A stretch of 64,000 bases of DNA, from positions 1,178,001 to 1,242,000 of the forward strand of contig NZ_CP018725.1 in NCBI RefSeq assembly GCF_001908725.1. Direction: 5' to 3'. The notes below the pieces were generated by a model, which saw only the letters and a list, made by a program, of their open reading frames with translations, ran no database searches and had not been told where the DNA came from. This stretch comes from Xanthomonas vesicatoria ATCC 35937 (GTDB lineage Bacteria > Pseudomonadota > Gammaproteobacteria > Xanthomonadales > Xanthomonadaceae). Positions 1 through 9,692 of the stretch are shown in pieces. A program made the translations under genes and the position numbers. Numbering within the stretch: position 1 is the stretch's first letter; every line of letters starts with the position of its first letter.

Positions 1-1351
1 CGCGACCGGCCAGGTACACCGTCTGCGAAATGTCAGGGCTGACCTGGGTGCCGGTGATGGCCACCCGCAGCGGCTGGGCAACCTTGCCCATGCCCAGTTC
101 CAGCGCCGCGGCGGCATCGTGCAGCGCCGCCGACACGCTCTCCACGCTCCACTCGCTCAGCGCAGCGAGCATCTCGCGCGCCTTGCCCAGCGGCACTTCC
201 GCGCCTAATTTCAGGTGCTTGATCACCGCTGCTTCGTCGTAGGTTTCCAGTGGCTGGTACCAGACCACGGCCTTTTCGGCCATTTCCTTCAGGGTCTGCA
301 CGCGCTCGCGCAACGCCACCACCACATCGCCAGCGGCCGGGCCGGCAGCGATGTCCAGGCCAAGCTTGGCAAGCTGATACTCCAGCTGCGGCGCGATGCT
401 GGCCGGGTCGTCGGTCTTCAGGTAATGCTGATTGACCCAGCCGAGCTTGGCCATGTCCAGGCGCGCAGCCTTGGAGTTGACGTCCTTGACGTCGAACAGG
501 TCCAGCAGCTCCTGCTGGCTGAACAACTCCTGGTCGCCATGCGACCAGCCCAGACGGGCCAGGTAGTTGATCAGCGCATGCGGCAGGTAGCCGGCGTCCT
601 TGTACTGCATCACGTCCGCCGCGCCGGTGCGCTTGGACAGCTTGGCGCCCTGCTCGTCCAGGATCATCGGCATGTGCGCGAACTTGGGCACCGGCGCGCC
701 CAGCGCTTCATAGATGTTGATCTGGCGCGGGGTGTTGTTGATGTGGTCGTCGCCGCGGATCACCTCGGTGATGCCCATGTCCCAATCGTCTACCACCACC
801 GCAAAGTTGTAGGTGGGGAAGCCGTCCGGGCGGAAGATCACCATGTCGTCGAGCTCGCTATTGGCGATCTCGATACGGCCCTTGATCAGGTCGTCGAACA
901 CCACCGTGCCGCCCACCGGGTTCTTGAAGCGGATGACGCGATTCGGGTCGTCGCGATACGGCAGCTGCTGCTCGCGCGCGGCACCGTTGTAGCGCGGCTT
1001 TTCCTGCTTGGCCATCGCGGCCTCGCGCATGGCATCGAGCTCTTCGCGGGTTTCGTAGGCGTAATAGGCCTTGCCCTGCGCCAGCAGCTGCTCGGCCACT
1101 TCCTGGTAACGGGCCACACGCTGGGTCTGGTAGATCGGGCCTTCGTCGTAGCCCAGACCCAACCAATCCATCGCTTCCAGGATGGCATCGATGGCCGCCT
1201 GGGTGCTGCGCTCGCGGTCGGTGTCTTCGATGCGCAGCACGAACTGCCCACCGCGGTGGCGCGCCTCCAGCCAGCAATACAGGGCGGTGCGGGCGCCGCC
1301 GATGTGCAGGTAACCGGTGGGGCTGGGAGCGAAGCGGGTGCGGCAGGTCAT
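1..1351 (-). CDS. gltX: Glutamyl-tRNA synthetase (3' end outside window)
   Basis: Class I aminoacyl-tRNA synthetase charging tRNA-Glu with glutamate in the cytoplasm. The reading frame is open from the ATG at 1351 to the window edge, giving 450 residues; the family is usually about 465-470, so only a short C-terminal piece is missing. The N-terminus reads [18 protein letters not shown], which contains the HIGH-type ATP site (HIGG at residues 16-19). The second signature, KLSKR, lies at residues 237-241. A TAAAAT -10-like hexamer sits about 30 bases upstream on the same strand (1386-1381), with no clear -35. Long open frames on the opposite strand here are GC-driven shadows. Confidence 0.97.
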   Translation of the reverse strand, partial: MTCRTRFAPSPTGYLHIGGARTALYCWLEARHRGGQFVLRIEDTDRERSTQAAIDAILEAMDWLGLGYDEGPIYQTQRVARYQEVAEQLLAQGKAYYAYETREELDAMREAAMAKQEKPRYNGAAREQQLPYRDDPNRVIRFKNPVGGTVVFDDLIKGRIEIANSELDDMVIFRPDGFPTYNFAVVVDDWDMGITEVIRGDDHINNTPRQINIYEALGAPVPKFAHMPMILDEQGAKLSKRTGAADVMQYKDAGYLPHALINYLARLGWSHGDQELFSQQELLDLFDVKDVNSKAARLDMAKLGWVNQHYLKTDDPASIAPQLEYQLAKLGLDIAAGPAAGDVVVALRERVQTLKEMAEKAVVWYQPLETYDEAAVIKHLKLGAEVPLGKAREMLAALSEWSVESVSAALHDAAAALELGMGKVAQPLRVAITGTQVSPDISQTVYLAGR

Positions 1352-1600
1352 GGAGCGCTCGGCGAAACGGGAGTGCGCCGATTTTACCTTGCGCAGCGTG
1401 GCCCTGCCCGGTCTGGTGCTAAGGCGGCGATGTCGGGTACCGCATTGGCGCTGCATCGTCCATCGGCCGCAGTGCCGGCACGCACGCCCTCCCCCTGCCA
1501 CGCAATGCGTTCAATCGCTCGCGTCTGCGCTGCGATCGGCACCGTTGCTGCGCGACCGCCAGCTGCGCAAGGGACGCTGCCGCCGGCGCGTCGGCGTGCT

Positions 1601-2692
1601 TTAGCGATTACGCAACAGGTCGCCGTACACCACGCATTCGCCATCGCTGCGCGCCGGACCGGGCGCGTCGTACAACACCAACCAGCTGGGAACCTTGCCG
1701 GCCAGCTGCGGTGGCAGATTGCAGATGGCCTCGGCGCGGTCGCTGTCCTTGCCGTGCGGTAGGACCGCCGATTCCAGCAAATCGTGCTGAAATCGCACCG
1801 GCGCGCGGTTGGCGGCCAGCACGGTGCGTGCATCCGGCCACTTGAACAGGCGGATCTCGCCGTTCAACACCATCGTGGGGCCGGCCAGCAGGTAGAGATC
1901 GTCGCCGGAATAATGCAGATCGCGGATGCCCAGGCCGCCCAATTGCAGGAAGTGCTTGCGCAGCAGCGTGCCATCGTTGTCCAGCGGCGCCAGGCGCAGA
2001 TGGTCGCCATGCGCTTCCACCTGGATCTCCAGCATCGCCGACCAGCCACGCAGCACCGGCCCGCGCAGGCCCAGCAGCAGGCGCTTGCCGTCGACCACGA
2101 TGCCTTCGATGTCGAAGCCGTTGTCCTTGCCGGGAATCTTCAAAAACGGGCCGAAATGCGGGTCGTCGGCCAGCAGCTCGGTGAGCTGGTTGTGCTTGGC
2201 GTCGCCCTTGAGCCGCAGCGCGCGGCGGCCATCGGCCGCTTCGCGCACCAGGCGCGGGGTGCCGTCGGCATCGCACTCGATCGGCAGGCAGGCCAGCAGG
2301 CGGCGGTTGGCGTCGAGCTTGAGTTTGGTCAGGCGCTTGGCGTTGTCGGCGTCGTCGCGCCCGCGTTTGGCATTCTTGCGCTTCAGGCCATGCGAGCCGA
2401 CCAACCACAAATAACCATCCGATAGACCCATGCCTTCCAGGTCCGCCTCCTCGGCGTCCTCACCGGGAAGATCCAGCAACTCGGCCAGCGCGAAGCTCTG
2501 GCCTTCGCCGAAGCGCAGCGTCTCGCGCTGGCTGGGCTGCAGCCTGCGCAGGCGGTCCACCGCGCAGGCTTCGTCGCCGGCCACCCACAGCCAGTCGTCG
2601 GTAAACGCTGCGCCGGACAGATTGCTGTGCACCAGCGCGCCAGGAGCGAACTCCAGCCGGACGCTGTGCGGAATCAGGGTTTTCTTGGGCAT
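1601..2692 (-). CDS. DUF3616 domain-containing protein
   Basis: Predicted protein of 363 residues starting MPKKTLIPHSVRLEF. It resembles the DUF3616 family, soluble proteins predicted to form a beta-propeller; no enzymatic role is established that I know of. Repeated strand-like stretches such as DDWLWVAGDEA, DGYLWLVGSHG and GDDLYLLAGPT fit a propeller with one repeat per blade. An acidic run (PGEDAEEADLEG) and a Lys/Arg-rich segment lie between blades. There is no signal peptide. The frame stays open upstream of 2692 but those residues look non-coding, so the ATG at 2692 is chosen. It lies between the nitrilase gene and gltX on the same strand, with gaps of 151 and 249 bases, so an operon is uncertain. 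Confidence 0.75.
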   Translation of the reverse strand: MPKKTLIPHSVRLEFAPGALVHSNLSGAAFTDDWLWVAGDEACAVDRLRRLQPSQRETLRFGEGQSFALAELLDLPGEDAEEADLEGMGLSDGYLWLVGSHGLKRKNAKRGRDDADNAKRLTKLKLDANRRLLACLPIECDADGTPRLVREAADGRRALRLKGDAKHNQLTELLADDPHFGPFLKIPGKDNGFDIEGIVVDGKRLLLGLRGPVLRGWSAMLEIQVEAHGDHLRLAPLDNDGTLLRKHFLQLGGLGIRDLHYSGDDLYLLAGPTMVLNGEIRLFKWPDARTVLAANRAPVRFQHDLLESAVLPHGKDSDRAEAICNLPPQLAGKVPSWLVLYDAPGPARSDGECVVYGDLLRNR

Positions 2693-2843
2693 GGGAACCT
2701 GGTGGGTGGCGTTGCAAGGCTGAGCGATTGAAGGCATGCGCCAATGACTGCGCCGCCGCTGCGTGCAGCGGCAAGTGCGCAGCACCGGTCGTGTCTGCAG
2801 CTGCCGCACCAGCGCGGTGTGGGCAGCGATCAATCGTTCTTGG

Positions 2844-3740
2844 TCAATCGAACGCGACCAGCTTGGCACGCGCGACTTGCGGCGCCAACTGGCCGGGCCA
2901 ATCGCGGTCGTTGGCCACCTGCGCGTGGGCGCGGCTGGCCTCGAACGCGTCGAAGTCCAGCGTGGCGTACGCCCACACGGTGTCCGCATCGGTTTGCGCC
3001 AGTACACCGTCGGCGGGGAAGCCCACATCCATTGGCGCAAATACCGCCGCTTCGCCAGTGTTGACGTCCAGTGTGGGGCTCCAGGGCGCCTCGCCAGCGG
3101 TCACCGATTGCGCGACGAACATGCGGTTTTCCAATGCACGCGCCAGACACCCGACCCGCACGCGGGTGGCGCCGGCGGCAGTGTCGGTGCAACTGGGCAC
3201 GATCAACAGGCGCGCGCCGGCCTCGTACTGCGCGCGCACTGGCAACGGAAATTCGCTGTCGTAGCAGATCGCAATCGCCGCACGCACGCCGTCCAGGTCG
3301 AACACCTTCAACGCATCACCCGGCTCGATCAGCCCGGTGGCCTTTTCGAACCCGGTCAGTTGCAGCTTGTCCTGCCAACCGTGGCCGCCGTCGGGCGTGA
3401 ACCAGTCGCTGCGGTTGCGGTAGCGGCCCTGGCCCAGATCCAGCAGAAAACTGCCGGGTATCAGATGCAGCCGGTGCTGCCGCGCCAGGCCGGCAAACAG
3501 CTCCAACCACGCAGCACGCAACGTCTGGATGGCCGCCAGCGACTCAGGCAGTCCGGCCGAGACCTGCGTGCCGAAGGTGGCAGCCAGCTCCAGCGACAGA
3601 TATTCCGGCAGCACCGCCACCCGCGCGCCGGCCGCCGCGGCCTCGCCGATCAGCGCTGACATGCGCGCCGCGAAGGCTGCAAAGTCCGCAGGTTTGCCGA
3701 TCGGATACCTGGCAACGGCAATGGCGAGGGGAGCATTCAT
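2844..3740 (-). CDS. Carbon-nitrogen hydrolase (nitrilase superfamily)
   Basis: A 298-residue cytoplasmic amidase/nitrilase-type enzyme that hydrolyses a C-N bond; the substrate is not predictable. The full catalytic triad is visible: Glu46 in VLPEYLS, Lys125 in WQDKLQL, and Cys159 in AIAICYDSEFP. The start at 3740 is preferred over one 12 codons upstream because GAGGAA lies eight bases before it. The gene follows a GNAT acetyltransferase on the same strand after 69 bases. Nitrilase-type hydrolases next to GNAT proteins are a recurring arrangement, so the two may act on one amine or amide metabolite (inference). Confidence 0.88.
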   Translation of the reverse strand: MNAPLAIAVARYPIGKPADFAAFAARMSALIGEAAAAGARVAVLPEYLSLELAATFGTQVSAGLPESLAAIQTLRAAWLELFAGLARQHRLHLIPGSFLLDLGQGRYRNRSDWFTPDGGHGWQDKLQLTGFEKATGLIEPGDALKVFDLDGVRAAIAICYDSEFPLPVRAQYEAGARLLIVPSCTDTAAGATRVRVGCLARALENRMFVAQSVTAGEAPWSPTLDVNTGEAAVFAPMDVGFPADGVLAQTDADTVWAYATLDFDAFEASRAHAQVANDRDWPGQLAPQVARAKLVAFD

Positions 3741-3809
3741 CGGCAAGATTCCTCTAACGGCGCTGGAGTGAGGCAACGGGGCGTACCACCATGATCGACT
3801 GCGCCACGC

Positions 3810-4412
3810 TCAAGGTTCCAGCGCGCGCGTCCACACGCTCAAGCTGTGGTCGATCTGCCCACGTTGCAACTCCGCCCACTCCAGCCGTACCTGCATGCCC
3901 GGCTGCGGCGCGTAACCGCGCTTGCGCCAGAACGCATCGTTGGAGCGATAGTCGGCAGGTTTGCGCGGGTCGTCTGCTGCACGCTCCACCGAACAGAATG
4001 CGGCGAGCGTAAATCTGCCCAATGCGCGGGCATGCGCCTCGCGGCTGTCGAAAAATGCATGACCGATGCCCTGCCCGCGATACGCCGGCAACAACACCGA
4101 CTCACCGAAATAGAACACGCTGGCCGGGTCGATACCGGCGGCGGTGAATGGCATGTGGAAGGCATCGCTATCGTCGAGCAACGGCAGCCCGGTGGAAGCG
4201 CCGATGACCGCATCGCCATCGCGCGCCAGGACGAATACGCTATCGGGCGACGCGGCGTAGGCGGCAAGGTAAGCGCGTTCGTAGCCGGCATCGCCGTCGT
4301 ACAGATACGGCCATGCGCCGAACACCGCGATACGCAGCCGCGCTACCGCATCCAGATACGGCAACACCGCGTTGCCGTGGACTGTTTCAACGTTCAGGGA
4401 GGTGCCAGTCAT
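3810..4412 (-). CDS. GNAT family N-acetyltransferase
   Basis: A 200-residue predicted acetyl-CoA-dependent acetyltransferase. The acetyl-CoA-binding motif is seen as LLPAYRGQGIGHAFF (R/Q-x-x-G-x-G/A type), preceded by the beta-strand VFYFGESV; the C-terminus carries the usual NDAFWRKRGY segment. The start MTGTSLNVETVH at 4412 is chosen over an upstream start at 4460, which would nearly touch the preceding gene and adds atypical residues. It is followed by the nitrilase gene and probably co-transcribed with it. The acceptor substrate is unknown. Confidence 0.82.
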   Translation of the reverse strand: MTGTSLNVETVHGNAVLPYLDAVARLRIAVFGAWPYLYDGDAGYERAYLAAYAASPDSVFVLARDGDAVIGASTGLPLLDDSDAFHMPFTAAGIDPASVFYFGESVLLPAYRGQGIGHAFFDSREAHARALGRFTLAAFCSVERAADDPRKPADYRSNDAFWRKRGYAPQPGMQVRLEWAELQRGQIDHSLSVWTRALEP

Positions 4413-4463
4413 GCGGCCATGGTAAGCGAGCCTGGCTGCGTTGCGCTGCTGCGCTGCCACGGC

Positions 4464-4886
4464 TCACCGCAGCCAGCCGCCATGGCGCTGGGTCGCGTTG
4501 CCGGGCTGCTGCCACATCAGCCACACCGCCGCGTCTTCCTGGGCCACCAGCACCCCGAGCAGCGCATCGCGACTGCGCGCCCAGTAACTGCCGCTGCTCA
4601 AGCGCTGCCACGGCCCGTAGCTGCGTACACAGGCGTCCTGTGAAGACGCCTGTTGCCGCCGCGTTGCTTGCAAAAAACCGCATCCATCCGCACGCAGTGC
4701 CTGCGCAGTGCGCGCATGCAGGCGCAGGCCGATCACGCCACGGCGGCCCTCGCACGCCAGCGGCAACGCCGACAGCGGCGAACATTCCCATTGCGACAGT
4801 GGCGCTGCGGGAAGCAGCGCCACCGTGTCGATTCCGGCGGGCAGCAGACGCTGCGCCCGCCGGTACACCTGTGCCTGGACGCTCAT
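4464..4886 (-). CDS. Hypothetical protein downstream of creD
   Basis: A 140-residue protein of unknown function beginning MSVQAQVYRRAQRLLPAG. It has no signal peptide, membrane segment or motif that I recognise. The C-terminal half is rich in Trp, Gln and Arg (VWLMWQQPG). The start at 4886 is chosen because TGAGGT precedes it and it begins seven bases after the creD stop; an earlier start at 4913 would overlap creD. The close spacing suggests it is the last gene of the creBCD transcription unit, so it may be controlled by CreB (inference). Confidence 0.65.
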   Translation of the reverse strand: MSVQAQVYRRAQRLLPAGIDTVALLPAAPLSQWECSPLSALPLACEGRRGVIGLRLHARTAQALRADGCGFLQATRRQQASSQDACVRSYGPWQRLSSGSYWARSRDALLGVLVAQEDAAVWLMWQQPGNATQRHGGWLR

Positions 4887-4893
4887 GTCGACC

Positions 4894-6213
4894 TCAGCGC
4901 AGGCTGTTGCCAAGCTCGTACCAATCGACCTTACGCGTCACCCACATGATGCTGGCCAGGATGCCGAACAGCAGCAGCGACCCCATCAGCAATGCGTTGT
5001 CCTCGGAGATCAACAGGCTGTACAGCACGCCATACAAGGCAGTGAGCATCACCGAGAATCCCGCAGCGCGGCTCCAACTGCGCAGCACGCCAGACAGATA
5101 GAAGAACTGCAGGCCGATACATGCCGCCGCCGACACCAGATACGCCTGCCAGAACGCAATGTGCTCGGAAAGGCTTAGCAGCAACAGGAAGAAGATCGCC
5201 AGCGCCAGGCCGACCAGCAGGTACTGCAACGGATGAATCGGCAACCGCTTGATCAGTTCGAACAACACGAACGCTACAAAGGTCAGTACCACGAACAGGC
5301 TGCCGTACTTGCTGGCGCGGTCGGCCTGGGTATACACATCCACCGGGTCGACCAGACGCACTTCCAGCGTGTCCAGCGACGATTGCGACGACTGCAGCTG
5401 CGTTTGCGCACCGGTCGCCAAGGACGACAGCGACCAGCTCGCATCGAAACCGCGCTCGCTGATGGTCGGGGCATTTGGCAGGAAGCGCCCACCGAACAAC
5501 GGGTGCGGCCACGCCGAGCGCAATGCGATGTCGTTGTTGTCGCCAATCGGCGCGATGGCCAGACTGCGTGTGCCATCCAGCACGAATGCCATGTCCACCG
5601 TATCTCCATCGACCAGCTTGCCGGCCAGCGGATCGCCCAACGGCTGCAGATCGGCGTGAATGCCGGCCGAGCGCGATGCCAGGCCGCCAGCGCCGCTTTC
5701 CAGCGCCAGCGTGCGGCCGTCCACCCGCAGCGTTGGCGTGCCCACCAAGCCACGCACATCCGAGATGCCCACCGCCAGATGCGGCTGACCATAGCTACGC
5801 CCGGCCTCGGCCGGATACTCGAACGGGTCGAACTCGGCCTTGAGCTTGGCCTTCCACGAATACACCTGCACGCGGAACAGGCCGATCTTGCGCTCGGACG
5901 GCGTCAGCTCGCCGCTCAGAGTGAGCGTGCGCGGGGTCTGCAGCAGCTGCCCATCGCGCTTGCGCCAGACCTTGTGCGGCTTGCCTTCCTCGTCCGGCTC
6001 GGTCACCTGTACGTCTTCGGTGTACGGCAGCACCCGCACCGGTGCGATGAACTGCTGCTCGCCGGCCTTGCTTTGCGCCACCCGCTCCACCGCCTCGTCG
6101 CGATATTGCGCACGTTCCTGCACGGTGCCGCGAATCAACAACAAGGGAATCAGCAACAACAGGATCAGCCCGCCGATGGTGGCGAACCGCAACAACAGTT
6201 TCAGGGATTTCAT
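4894..6213 (-). CDS. creD: Inner membrane protein CreD
   Basis: A 439-residue CreD family membrane protein. In enterobacteria and Stenotrophomonas creD is the main target of the CreBC two-component system and affects envelope integrity and beta-lactam response. The N-terminus has one hydrophobic anchor (GGLILLLLIPLLLI), then a periplasmic domain of about 270 residues. The C-terminal third holds a cluster of membrane helices such as GSLFVVLTFVAFVLFELI and YLLVGLALAIFFLLLLSL, as expected for the family. The start at 6213 follows GAGGA; an upstream alternative at 6249 adds nothing family-like. A CreB-type binding site lies 66-81 bases upstream. The gap to creC is 164 bases, consistent with a separate promoter. 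Confidence 0.93.
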   Translation of the reverse strand: MKSLKLLLRFATIGGLILLLLIPLLLIRGTVQERAQYRDEAVERVAQSKAGEQQFIAPVRVLPYTEDVQVTEPDEEGKPHKVWRKRDGQLLQTPRTLTLSGELTPSERKIGLFRVQVYSWKAKLKAEFDPFEYPAEAGRSYGQPHLAVGISDVRGLVGTPTLRVDGRTLALESGAGGLASRSAGIHADLQPLGDPLAGKLVDGDTVDMAFVLDGTRSLAIAPIGDNNDIALRSAWPHPLFGGRFLPNAPTISERGFDASWSLSSLATGAQTQLQSSQSSLDTLEVRLVDPVDVYTQADRASKYGSLFVVLTFVAFVLFELIKRLPIHPLQYLLVGLALAIFFLLLLSLSEHIAFWQAYLVSAAACIGLQFFYLSGVLRSWSRAAGFSVMLTALYGVLYSLLISEDNALLMGSLLLFGILASIMWVTRKVDWYELGNSLR

Positions 6214-6278
6214 CGGCCATCCTCGTTCTGGGAGGTGGCCAGGGTGCAAGGCGCCGGTGTCGAGGGTTTGAGGTGAAT

Positions 6279-6294
6279 TTGAAGCGAACGTGAA
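6279..6294 (-). promoter_or_regulatory. CreB binding site (cre tag) upstream of creD
   Basis: Read on the minus strand the site is TTCACGTTCGCTTCAA, one base away from the cre tag TTCAC-N6-TTCAC bound by phosphorylated CreB. A further TTCAC follows at 6277-6273. The site lies in the creC-creD gap, about 66 bases before the creD start, where such tags are found in other gammaproteobacteria. This suggests creD is directly induced by the neighbouring CreBC pair. Confidence 0.6.
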
Positions 6295-6377
6295 GTTACC
6301 GCTCTACACGAGCGGCGGCCGACACCGTGACCCAAGCCGAAAATCCGCGTGCAACGCACGCCCTTGCTTGGTCGCTT

Positions 6378-7826
6378 TTAGCCAATGGGCAGCCGCAGGA
6401 CCGCAATCGCACCGCCGCCGTCGCGATTGCCCAGCGCCGCATCGCCACCGTGCAGGCGCGCCACCTCGCGCACGAACGGCAACCCGAGGCCGGAACTACG
6501 TTGCCCGGTCTGTGGGCGCGCCAACGAATAAAAGCGTTCGAATACGCGCTCGATGGCGTAATCGGGCACACCACTGCCTCTGTCTTCGACCGACAGTTGC
6601 CATTGCCCGGCGTCCATCTGCGCACGCAGCAGCACGCTGCTGCCCTGTGGCGAAAACGCAATTGCATTTTCGAGCAAATTGATCAGCGCCTGACGCAATA
6701 GAAACCCATCGCCAGACACGTACTGCTCACCGGTCGAATCGGGCGGCGCGGCAAGCTCCAGTTGCACACCCACGGCGGCAGCACGCGGCATTACCGCCTC
6801 TAACGCCGCGTGCAGCACGCTGACCACGGCGATGCGCTCGCGCGTCTGCAGCCAGCCGTGCTGCTCCACTTCGGCCAGCGCAAGCAGCTTGTCGATGGTT
6901 TCGGTGAGCCGCTGTTCCTGCGCGCGGATGCTGGCAACAAAATGCTGGCGGTCGGCTTCCGGCAACGGCTCGGTCAACAGCTCCGATGCGCCACGGATCG
7001 CCGCCAGCGGGCTTTTCATTTCGTGCGTCAACGACTGCACGTAATGCTCGACATAGGCCTTGCCCTCCAGCTTGCGGCGCATGGTTTCCAGCGCCTGACC
7101 GAGGTCGCCGATTTCATCGCCGCGCGGTTTGGGCGGCGGCACCGGGATGCCGGCGCTCACCGCCTGCGCATAGCGGTTGAGCCGGCCGATGCCGCGCATC
7201 AACCACCACGTCATCACAATGCCGATCAATGCGGAGATGCCGATCAACCAGGCGCCGCGCTGCAGGATGTTGCGCTGGCTGGCTTCGATAAACGGATCGA
7301 TGCTGCGGTTGGGCTGCGCCAGGGTAAGCACGCCGATCAACTTGCCGGGTTGGTCGGGCGCGTAGATCGGCGCGGCCACATGCATGACGGTTGCGGTGGG
7401 GTCGCCACCGGTTTCCGGGCTGGAACGCGCGCCGTATTCGCCCCGCAAGGTGCGGTAGACATCGTTCCAGCGCGAGTTGTCACGGCCCACTTCACGGCCT
7501 AGCGAATCGAAGACCACCACCCCGCGCGCGTCGGTCACGGTGACGCGGTAATCCACATTGTTTTTGCGAAAGCGCCACACCCAGGCCTTGGGGTCGCGCT
7601 GCTGCGCCTGCGCCAGGTTGCGCGCAAAGCGGCCGTCGACGATGTGCCCGGCGGCCAGATCGCTGCTGGCCATTTCCGCCAGCACGTTGGCCGCATCCAC
7701 CAAGGTGGATTCCATCGCCTGGCGCACACCCGGTTTGACCTCGTTGACGAACACCCGCATCACGAAGAACGCAGCCAGGCCCACGATCAGGAAAAAGCCC
7801 AGAAACAGCTTGAGACCGAGGCGCAT
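6378..7826 (-). CDS. creC: Two-component sensor histidine kinase CreC
   Basis: A 482-residue membrane sensor kinase that phosphorylates CreB. An N-terminal helix (LFLGFFLIVGLAAFFVM) is followed by a periplasmic sensor region of about 150 residues and a second helix near 195-215 (GAWLIGISALIGIVMTWW). HAMP comes next, then the H box SLTHEMKSPLAAIRGASE with the phospho-accepting His. The ATPase domain has the N box (NLLENAIAFSP), the G1 box DRGSGVPD and the G2 box SSGLGLPFVREV. It lies 49 bases downstream of creB. Length and order match the CreC family. Confidence 0.93.
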   Translation of the reverse strand: MRLGLKLFLGFFLIVGLAAFFVMRVFVNEVKPGVRQAMESTLVDAANVLAEMASSDLAAGHIVDGRFARNLAQAQQRDPKAWVWRFRKNNVDYRVTVTDARGVVVFDSLGREVGRDNSRWNDVYRTLRGEYGARSSPETGGDPTATVMHVAAPIYAPDQPGKLIGVLTLAQPNRSIDPFIEASQRNILQRGAWLIGISALIGIVMTWWLMRGIGRLNRYAQAVSAGIPVPPPKPRGDEIGDLGQALETMRRKLEGKAYVEHYVQSLTHEMKSPLAAIRGASELLTEPLPEADRQHFVASIRAQEQRLTETIDKLLALAEVEQHGWLQTRERIAVVSVLHAALEAVMPRAAAVGVQLELAAPPDSTGEQYVSGDGFLLRQALINLLENAIAFSPQGSSVLLRAQMDAGQWQLSVEDRGSGVPDYAIERVFERFYSLARPQTGQRSSGLGLPFVREVARLHGGDAALGNRDGGGAIAVLRLPIG

Positions 7827-7875
7827 ATCAGCGCGCCGCTCCGATCAACGCACCCGATATATAGCCAACCATCGC

Positions 7876-8568
7876 CTACAGCTCCAGTGCGTAGCCAAGG
7901 CCACGATGGGTGCGGATCGGGTCGGCCGGCACGCCGGCCAGGCGCAGCTTGCCGCGTAGCGTCTTGATATGGGTGTCGACGGTGCGATCGGCGCTGTCGG
8001 CGCTGGCGTCCCAGCCGCGATCCATCAACTGCGCACGGCTCAGGATCGCGCCGGGGCGCTGCAGCAACGCGGCCAGCAGCGCGTATTCGTAACGGGTCAG
8101 CGGCAACAAGGCATCGCCGTAGCGGATGCGGCTGCCTTCGCGGTCGATCGCGAAGGCCCCATGCGGCTGCCAGCCCGGCTCGGCCACCGCTGCCACGCTG
8201 CGACGGCGCAGGCGTGCGCGCACCCGCGCCACCAGCTCGCGCGGGGAGAACGGCTTGGCCATGTAATCGTCGGCGCCCAGCTCCAGCCCGAGCACGCGGT
8301 CGATCTCGTCGGTGCGCGCGGTCAGAAAGATCACCGGCACCTCGCTGAAACTGCGCAGGTTGCGGCACACCTCGAAGCCGTTGATGTCCGGCAGGCCCAC
8401 ATCCAGCACCACCACATCGGCCGGGTCGGCGCGCAGCCGCGCCAGTGCCTCGCGCCCCAGCAGGCAATGCTCGGCCGCATAGCCCTCGCTGCGCAAGGCG
8501 TACAGCACGGTATCGGCAATGGCGGCTTCGTCTTCGACGACGAGCACGCGGAAGGGAGTATCGGACAT
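7876..8568 (-). CDS. creB: Two-component response regulator CreB
   Basis: A 230-residue OmpR/PhoB-type regulator, first gene of creBCD. The receiver domain starts FRVLVVEDEAAIADT; its phospho-acceptor Asp is in VVVLDVGLPDINGFE and the conserved Lys in MAKPFSPREL. The C-terminal winged helix contains LTRYEYALLAAL and RTVDTHIKTLRGKL. The start at 8568 gives the usual family length; a longer open frame to 8730 is out-of-family sequence. Its targets should carry TTCAC-N6-TTCAC sites, and one near-match stands before creD. Confidence 0.95.
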   Translation of the reverse strand: MSDTPFRVLVVEDEAAIADTVLYALRSEGYAAEHCLLGREALARLRADPADVVVLDVGLPDINGFEVCRNLRSFSEVPVIFLTARTDEIDRVLGLELGADDYMAKPFSPRELVARVRARLRRRSVAAVAEPGWQPHGAFAIDREGSRIRYGDALLPLTRYEYALLAALLQRPGAILSRAQLMDRGWDASADSADRTVDTHIKTLRGKLRLAGVPADPIRTHRGLGYALEL

Positions 8569-8783
8569 GGCGCGCAGCATAGCCGCATGCCGGCGCGGCC
8601 CATAGCGCGTGCGCAGCCAGCGCGGCGCGCACGCCAGCGTCGGCAACAGAGGTTGGCAGCGGATGTCCGGGGCAGCGGCACGCTCCCGGCGCCACGCCCT
8701 CACGGCCCTGCGGCGGGTGCATCCCGCCACGCCGCGTACCTGGCGCGCAGCGCAAAGAGCCGCGCACGCTCTACACTTCCCCG

Positions 8784-9692
8784 ATGAACTATCGCCACGC
8801 CTTCCATGCCGGCAACCATGCCGACGTGCTCAAGCACATCGCCTTGCTGGCGCTGATCGACACCTTCAAGCGCAAGGACACCCCGTTCTTCGTGCTCGAC
8901 ACCCACGCCGGACGTGGGCGCTACCAGCTCGGCGGCGAAGAAAGCCGCAAGACCAACGAGGCCGATGCCGGGGTGATGCGGTTGATGGCCGAGTCCACCT
9001 TGCCGGAGGTGGTCGAGCGCTACCTGCGTGCGGTGCAGGCCGACAACCAGACCGTCGCCCGCCCCGCCACGCCCGGGCAGAAGCCGGCGCGCCCCACGGC
9101 CGGCATCCAGCTCAATCATTATCCTGGCTCGCCACTGCTGGCCGCGCAGGCCCTGCGCGAGCAGGACCGCATGGCGTTCTGCGAATTGCAGCCAGACGAG
9201 GCGGAAGCGCTCAAGGGTCTGTTCGCCAAGGACAGCCGCGTGCGCGTGCATGCCGGCGATGGCTATGCCGCCATTCGCGCGTTTCTGCCGCCGCGCGCCG
9301 GCGACACCAAGATCGGCCGCGGGTTGGTGCTGATCGATCCGCCGTACGAATCGCAGGACGCCGAGTACCAGCAGATCATCCACAGCGTGCGCGAGGCATT
9401 GGCGCGCTGGCCGCAGGCGATCTGCATGGTGTGGTACCCGATCAAGCTGCGTCGCAGCCTGCAGCCGTTCATGCGCAAGGCGGCCACGCTGCCGGCCAAG
9501 TCGGTGCTGGTGGCCGAGCTGCAGGTGCGCCCGGACGACTCGCCGCTGCGCCTGACCGGCAGCGGGCTGTTAATCGTCAATGCGCCCTGGCAGTTCGACA
9601 AGGTACTGGCGCCGGCATTGCCGGTGCTCAAGAAGCATCTTGGCGAACTGGGCGCCTCCACGCGGCTGGAATGGCTGCGCCAGGACGCCTGA
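8784..9692 (+). CDS. rlmJ: 23S rRNA (adenine(2030)-N6)-methyltransferase RlmJ
   Basis: A 302-residue S-adenosylmethionine-dependent enzyme that methylates A2030 of 23S rRNA. The N-terminus NYRHAFHAGNHADVLKH is diagnostic of RlmJ, the SAM-binding region is FFVLDTHAGRGRYQL, and the catalytic DPPY tetrad lies in VLIDPPYES. It is slightly longer than E. coli RlmJ because of an insert around residues 90-110 (PATPGQKPARP). It is transcribed away from creB, with about 215 bases between them. Confidence 0.95.
   Translation: MNYRHAFHAGNHADVLKHIALLALIDTFKRKDTPFFVLDTHAGRGRYQLGGEESRKTNEADAGVMRLMAESTLPEVVERYLRAVQADNQTVARPATPGQKPARPTAGIQLNHYPGSPLLAAQALREQDRMAFCELQPDEAEALKGLFAKDSRVRVHAGDGYAAIRAFLPPRAGDTKIGRGLVLIDPPYESQDAEYQQIIHSVREALARWPQAICMVWYPIKLRRSLQPFMRKAATLPAKSVLVAELQVRPDDSPLRLTGSGLLIVNAPWQFDKVLAPALPVLKKHLGELGASTRLEWLRQDA

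Noticed and set aside
215..1762. A 515-codon open frame on the plus strand over gltX
   Set aside because: It mirrors the gltX reading frame on the other strand, where GC-rich codons suppress stops; gltX has clear motifs.
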